Program-made: the position numbers and the translations under genes
DNA from: Candidatus Krumholzibacteriota bacterium
Lineage (GTDB): Bacteria; Krumholzibacteriota; Krumholzibacteriia; Krumholzibacteriales; Krumholzibacteriaceae
Assembly: GCA_030613345.1 (NCBI GenBank)
Contig: JAUWMD010000077.1
Location: forward strand, 1-9,967
Length of the DNA: 9,967 nt
Direction: 5' to 3'
Notes under the pieces: generated by a model
Told to the model about the DNA's origin: nothing
The model's input: the letters and a program-made list of their open reading frames with translations, nothing else
The model's database searches: none
Shown: positions 7,282 to 9,967 of the stretch, piece after piece
Layout of the letters: every line of letters begins with the position of its first letter
Numbering within the stretch: the first letter of the stretch is position 1

Positions 7282-8208
7282 TCACAGAGATGGATAGCGT
7301 ATCCCGAATCTTTTCCCGTAATAGATCCGCGTCAGGATAATCACGACGGCGAGAAGGGGGATGTAGGCCGGAAAGAGGAACCCCGCCGCGAGCGACCAGG
7401 CGAGCGTGGAGATCTTCGCCGGAAGCAGTATGCCCGCTCCGGACGCCTTCTTTCCTTCCGATATCGCAGTGATGACGAAGAATAGCAGCGATGCGATCGA
7501 CGCGGAGAGAGCCGGATCGTTTCCAACCAGCGCCGCGACGGCGGACGACCCCGCCATCAGTATCGTCGAGATGATGATTCCCGTTTTCCGCCCGAGCACC
7601 ACTCCGCTCGTCCTGAGGCCGCAAGCGCGGTCGCCCTCGACGTCGGCCAGGGTCGTCGAGAGATGAACGGCAGCTACGGCGAGAGGGTAGGGGGCGAGGA
7701 TTTCGAGCCCCTCGAGCGGCGCGCCGATCGCCGTCCAGCCGGCGAGCGTGTTCAGCGCCCCGTTTGCCAGTGAGTTGGCCAGAACGTCGAGGACCGGCCT
7801 TTTCTTGAGCCTGAACGGCTCCAGCGAGTAGGCGGCGCCGAGCGCCCCGCCGGCCAGGACGATGTAGACGAATTCACGCGGGAGCAGCGCCGCCGCCGCG
7901 AACGAGATAGCGATGAGGATCCCCGTCTCCATCCAGGCCGCCTTCAGACCTATCACGCCGTGAGATATCAGGAAAAGCTTTCCCGACGCCCGATCGGTCT
8001 CGCGGTCTGTTATCTGGTTTATGACGTAGGCCGCCGCGACCATGGCGGTGAAGGAGATGATGCCGGCGAGAAGGAGAGTCCTGTCGAGAGGCGTGCCGGT
8101 AGTCTTCGAGCCGTGCCACGCGCCGAGCAGAAGGAAGGTCCAGACCGGTATCAGGATCATCGGGCGGAGAAGGAAGAGGTAGTCTGCCGGCGAGGGCTTT
8201 TCCGGCAT
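7282..8208 (-). CDS. UbiA-family prenyltransferase
   Basis: Integral membrane enzyme of the UbiA superfamily, which transfers a polyprenyl chain to an aromatic or other acceptor (quinone, heme, chlorophyll or archaeal-type lipid pathways). In the 308-residue form it has about eight to nine hydrophobic segments, the first Asp-rich motif NQITDRETD (N64, D68, D72), the connecting YSLEPFRLKKRP stretch (127-138), and the second motif ADVEGDRACGLRT (D189, D193). All expected Mg-diphosphate ligands are present, so it should be active. Start choice: ATG 8208-8206 gives a standard N-terminus (MPEKPSPADYLFLLRPM) with GGGGA about 10 nt upstream. A longer frame from ATG 8277 overlaps the ligase stop by 16 nt, lacks an SD, and adds 23 unremarkable hydrophilic residues; it cannot be excluded. 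It lies downstream of the acyl-CoA ligase and is probably co-transcribed. The acceptor substrate cannot be read from sequence. Confidence 0.9.
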   Translation of the reverse strand: MPEKPSPADYLFLLRPMILIPVWTFLLLGAWHGSKTTGTPLDRTLLLAGIISFTAMVAAAYVINQITDRETDRASGKLFLISHGVIGLKAAWMETGILIAISFAAAALLPREFVYIVLAGGALGAAYSLEPFRLKKRPVLDVLANSLANGALNTLAGWTAIGAPLEGLEILAPYPLAVAAVHLSTTLADVEGDRACGLRTSGVVLGRKTGIIISTILMAGSSAVAALVGNDPALSASIASLLFFVITAISEGKKASGAGILLPAKISTLAWSLAAGFLFPAYIPLLAVVIILTRIYYGKRFGIRYPSL

Positions 8209-8230
8209 CCTCGGCCGGTCCCCGCCTGAT

Positions 8231-8247
8231 TGCGGTCGAGGACCGCA
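8231..8247 (-). other. Intercistronic hairpin between ligase and prenyltransferase genes
   Basis: TGCGGTC (8231-8237) and GACCGCA (8241-8247) form a perfect 7-bp stem with a 3-nt loop. It sits between the ligase stop (TAG at 8264-8262) and the preferred prenyltransferase ATG at 8208. No T-run follows it on either strand, so it is not a standard terminator. It could tune expression or RNA stability within the operon. Confidence 0.35.
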
Positions 8248-8261
8248 TGCTGCGTCGTGCT

Positions 8262-9872
8262 CTATTCCTCGGTCCATTTGACGAGGTGGCGCTTCAGCTT
8301 GCGCGTCGGCGTCTTCGGAAGTTCCGTGTCCCTGATCTGGAATTCATACAGGTGCTTGTAATCGGGGAGATCGGCGCAGATCCGTTTGATCTCGCCTGAG
8401 ATCAGCTCATGGATCGTTTCCTCGCTCACCTGCCCCGTGCTTTTATGCACCGAGGCGATCGCGTTGTAGTCGGGAACGATGACAGCACCGGGCCGCGAGT
8501 TGCCTTTCCGGTCCTCGATCGGCATGACGATGCACTCGAGGATCAGCCTGCTCGAACCGAGGAGCGATTCGATCTCGTCGGGATAGACGTTCTTCCCGCC
8601 TGCCGTGACAATCACCGATTTCTTCCGCCCGACGATCGTAAGGTATCCGTCGGAGTCGAGGCGCCCGAGATCACCCGTATACAGGGCGCCGTTCCTCAGT
8701 ACGTCGGCGGTGGCCTCCGGATTCTTGTAGTACTCCTTCATCACGTTTCCGCCGCGGACGACTATCTCGCCCACCCCCTCTTCGTTGGGAGAGTCGATAT
8801 CCACGATGATATTCGGCAGGGCGGGCCCGACCGTGCCGTGCCGGGGATCCTCGACGGGATTTAACGAGACCACGGGGGAGGCCTCCGTCAGGCCGTATCC
8901 CTGCAGCACCTTCAGTCCCGCTCCGGAAAGGGCCTCTTCGACGTCCCTTCTCAGGCTGGCCGCGCCGCTGACGCAGAACCGGATCTTCGACAGGCTGGCC
9001 GCAGGTCCCGTTGCTGCAAGTGCAGCCTGCCTGCCGCCGCCGAACAGCTTCCCGAACCAGCTCCTTATTTTCGTTAACAGTCCCTTCTTTCCACCGGCCG
9101 CCCCCGCTGCGCCGGCGAAGAGCTGGACGATGTGCTCGAAGAGAAGGGGGACGCCGATGACGAGGGTCACCTCTTCCATCTGGATGTCCTCGAGGATCAT
9201 GCGCGGCTTGATCGAACGCGCGAACACTACCGTAGAACCGCGAAAGACAGGTACGAGGAAGTTCACCATCGACGCGAATGTGTGATGCAGCGGCAGGATG
9301 GACAGGAATACATCGTCGGTTGATATGAACACCCGGCTGTGGAGAGATTCGAGGTTGGACATCAGGTTGCTCTGGAGCAGGACCGCTCCCTTCGGCGTGC
9401 CCGTCGTCCCCGAAGTGTAGCAGATCGCGGCGATGTCTTCCGCGCGGGTCTCCGATTTTCTCTTGAAGAATGACGCGTCGCCGCTGCCGATCTTGTCCTT
9501 TCCCGTAGCCATCACGAGGCCGAGTGTCAATGCTCCGGGCGGCACGTCCTCGTCACCCATTACGACAGTCCCGACGCTGTCGAGGTTCATCTGCTCGATC
9601 GATTCGACGAATACCTTCCGCGAGGCGATGATGAACTTCGCCTCCGAGTGGATCATCAGGTGACGGATCTCGTTCTCCTTCATGCGTGGCTCGAGCGGGA
9701 CTATCACACCACCGCACGAGGTCACCGCGGCATAGACGAGAATCCATTCGGGGCTGTTCTCGGCGATCAGGATGATTCTGTCGCCCTTGTCGAGTCCGGC
9801 TTCGACGAGGCCGGCGCCGATGAACGATATGAGCTTGCCGAACTCCTGTATGTGATCGACTGGTAGCCCCAC
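8262..9872 (-). CDS. Long-chain acyl-CoA ligase, AMP-forming (main frame of a frameshifted gene)
   Basis: Adenylate-forming enzyme that activates a fatty acid with ATP and joins it to CoA on the cytoplasmic side. Numbering from the GTG at 9872: P-loop-like A3 motif YTSGTTGTPKG (152-162), GYGLTE (325-330), TGDL (399-402), hinge-region GRKK (415-418), and the C-terminal catalytic-lysine region PKTPTRKLKR (519-528, Lys525 likely). An Ala/Gly-rich, basic insertion (about 253-292) lies before the conserved RFCVSGAASL. The first eight residues of this frame (MGLPVDHI) are not family-like. The real N-terminus is in another frame (see the fragment at 9848-9967), so the joined protein is about 568 residues. 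It may be a single-base deletion in the genome or an assembly error. The prenyltransferase gene follows directly. The acyl chain length is a family-based guess. Confidence 0.88.
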   Translation of the reverse strand: MGLPVDHIQEFGKLISFIGAGLVEAGLDKGDRIILIAENSPEWILVYAAVTSCGGVIVPLEPRMKENEIRHLMIHSEAKFIIASRKVFVESIEQMNLDSVGTVVMGDEDVPPGALTLGLVMATGKDKIGSGDASFFKRKSETRAEDIAAICYTSGTTGTPKGAVLLQSNLMSNLESLHSRVFISTDDVFLSILPLHHTFASMVNFLVPVFRGSTVVFARSIKPRMILEDIQMEEVTLVIGVPLLFEHIVQLFAGAAGAAGGKKGLLTKIRSWFGKLFGGGRQAALAATGPAASLSKIRFCVSGAASLRRDVEEALSGAGLKVLQGYGLTEASPVVSLNPVEDPRHGTVGPALPNIIVDIDSPNEEGVGEIVVRGGNVMKEYYKNPEATADVLRNGALYTGDLGRLDSDGYLTIVGRKKSVIVTAGGKNVYPDEIESLLGSSRLILECIVMPIEDRKGNSRPGAVIVPDYNAIASVHKSTGQVSEETIHELISGEIKRICADLPDYKHLYEFQIRDTELPKTPTRKLKRHLVKWTEE

Positions 9873-9967
9873 GGATGATGTTTCTTGAGCAGGATGGAGG
9901 GACCGAACATGCTGATCGCATAGTCGTAAAGATCGGGAAGCGTTTCGAGTCCCAGCTCGTCGAACAC
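9848..9967 (-). pseudogene. N-terminal fragment of the acyl-CoA ligase in a shifted frame
   Basis: Forty codons from the right edge read as a normal ligase N-terminus: LETLPDLYDYAISMFG (7-22), then HPWGYQSITY (31-40). The homology then continues in the frame of the main CDS as QEFGKLISFIGAGL. The two frames meet at 9848: TAC (9850-9848) ends one frame and CAG starting at 9848 opens the other, so one extra C (TAC CAG GAG) would restore a continuous Y-Q-E. Past this point the fragment frame turns into Ser/Arg-rich non-coding-like sequence and stops at 9767. A GTG lies exactly at the window edge (9967-9965) and may be the start, but the gene could begin further upstream. Confidence 0.75.

Noticed and set aside
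7292..7304. GGATA-GCG-TATCC hairpin just after the protease stop as a terminator
   Set aside because: The stem is only 5 bp and A/T-containing, and the T-run (TTTT) starts several bases later, so it is too weak to call.
6320..7624. A 434-codon open frame on the minus strand opposite the methyltransferase/protease pair
   Set aside because: It runs antisense to two genes with clear catalytic motifs. Its His/Arg/Gly/Asp-rich translation has no family motif, and long antisense frames are expected at this GC content.
9841..9860. Programmed -1 ribosomal frameshift in the acyl-CoA ligase
   Set aside because: No slippery heptamer and no obvious downstream stem-loop are seen, and the family does not use recoding. 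A missing base is simpler.

Overview
The window is about 60% G+C. It holds six complete or near-complete protein genes, one gene cut by the left edge, and one gene broken by an apparent frameshift near the right edge. I see no RNA genes, mobile elements, CRISPR arrays or phage genes. The mix fits a Gram-negative-type bacterium with an outer envelope: an exported protein opening with a FlgD-like Ig motif, two putative lipoproteins, a TPR membrane protein, frequent AGG/AGA arginine codons, and GTG and TTG starts. It would suit an uncultured FCB-related phylum (Krumholzibacteriota/Eisenbacteria-like). That placement is inference from gene style only.

Left part (1-2167): two divergent genes share a 5' region. 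The minus-strand gene encodes a secreted protein and has a perfect -10 box. The plus-strand gene is a Na+/phosphate cotransporter with a C-terminal PhoU-like domain. It starts at TTG and ends in a strong intrinsic terminator, which lies inside the last codons of the convergent gene.

Middle part (2135-5553, minus strand): a glutamate/aspartate-type DAACS symporter is followed, with a 4-nt GTGA overlap, by a large polytopic membrane protein whose last 260 residues are TPR repeats. The two are almost certainly co-transcribed.

Middle right (5694-7276, plus strand): a two-gene unit overlapping by ATGA. The first gene is a protein-L-isoaspartate methyltransferase with an export signal, unusual for this normally cytosolic enzyme. 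The second is an M48 zinc metalloprotease lipoprotein. Together they suggest repair or removal of damaged proteins on the outer face of the inner membrane or in the periplasm.

Right part (7282-9967, minus strand): a long-chain-type acyl-CoA ligase (AMP-forming) lies upstream of a UbiA-family prenyltransferase. The ligase's first 40 codons are in a different frame from the rest, so one base appears to be missing near 9848 (a real mutation or a sequence error).

The transporters and enzymes belong to known families. I found no convincing new multi-gene system. The items most worth following up are the exported methyltransferase/protease pair and the symporter/TPR membrane protein pair.
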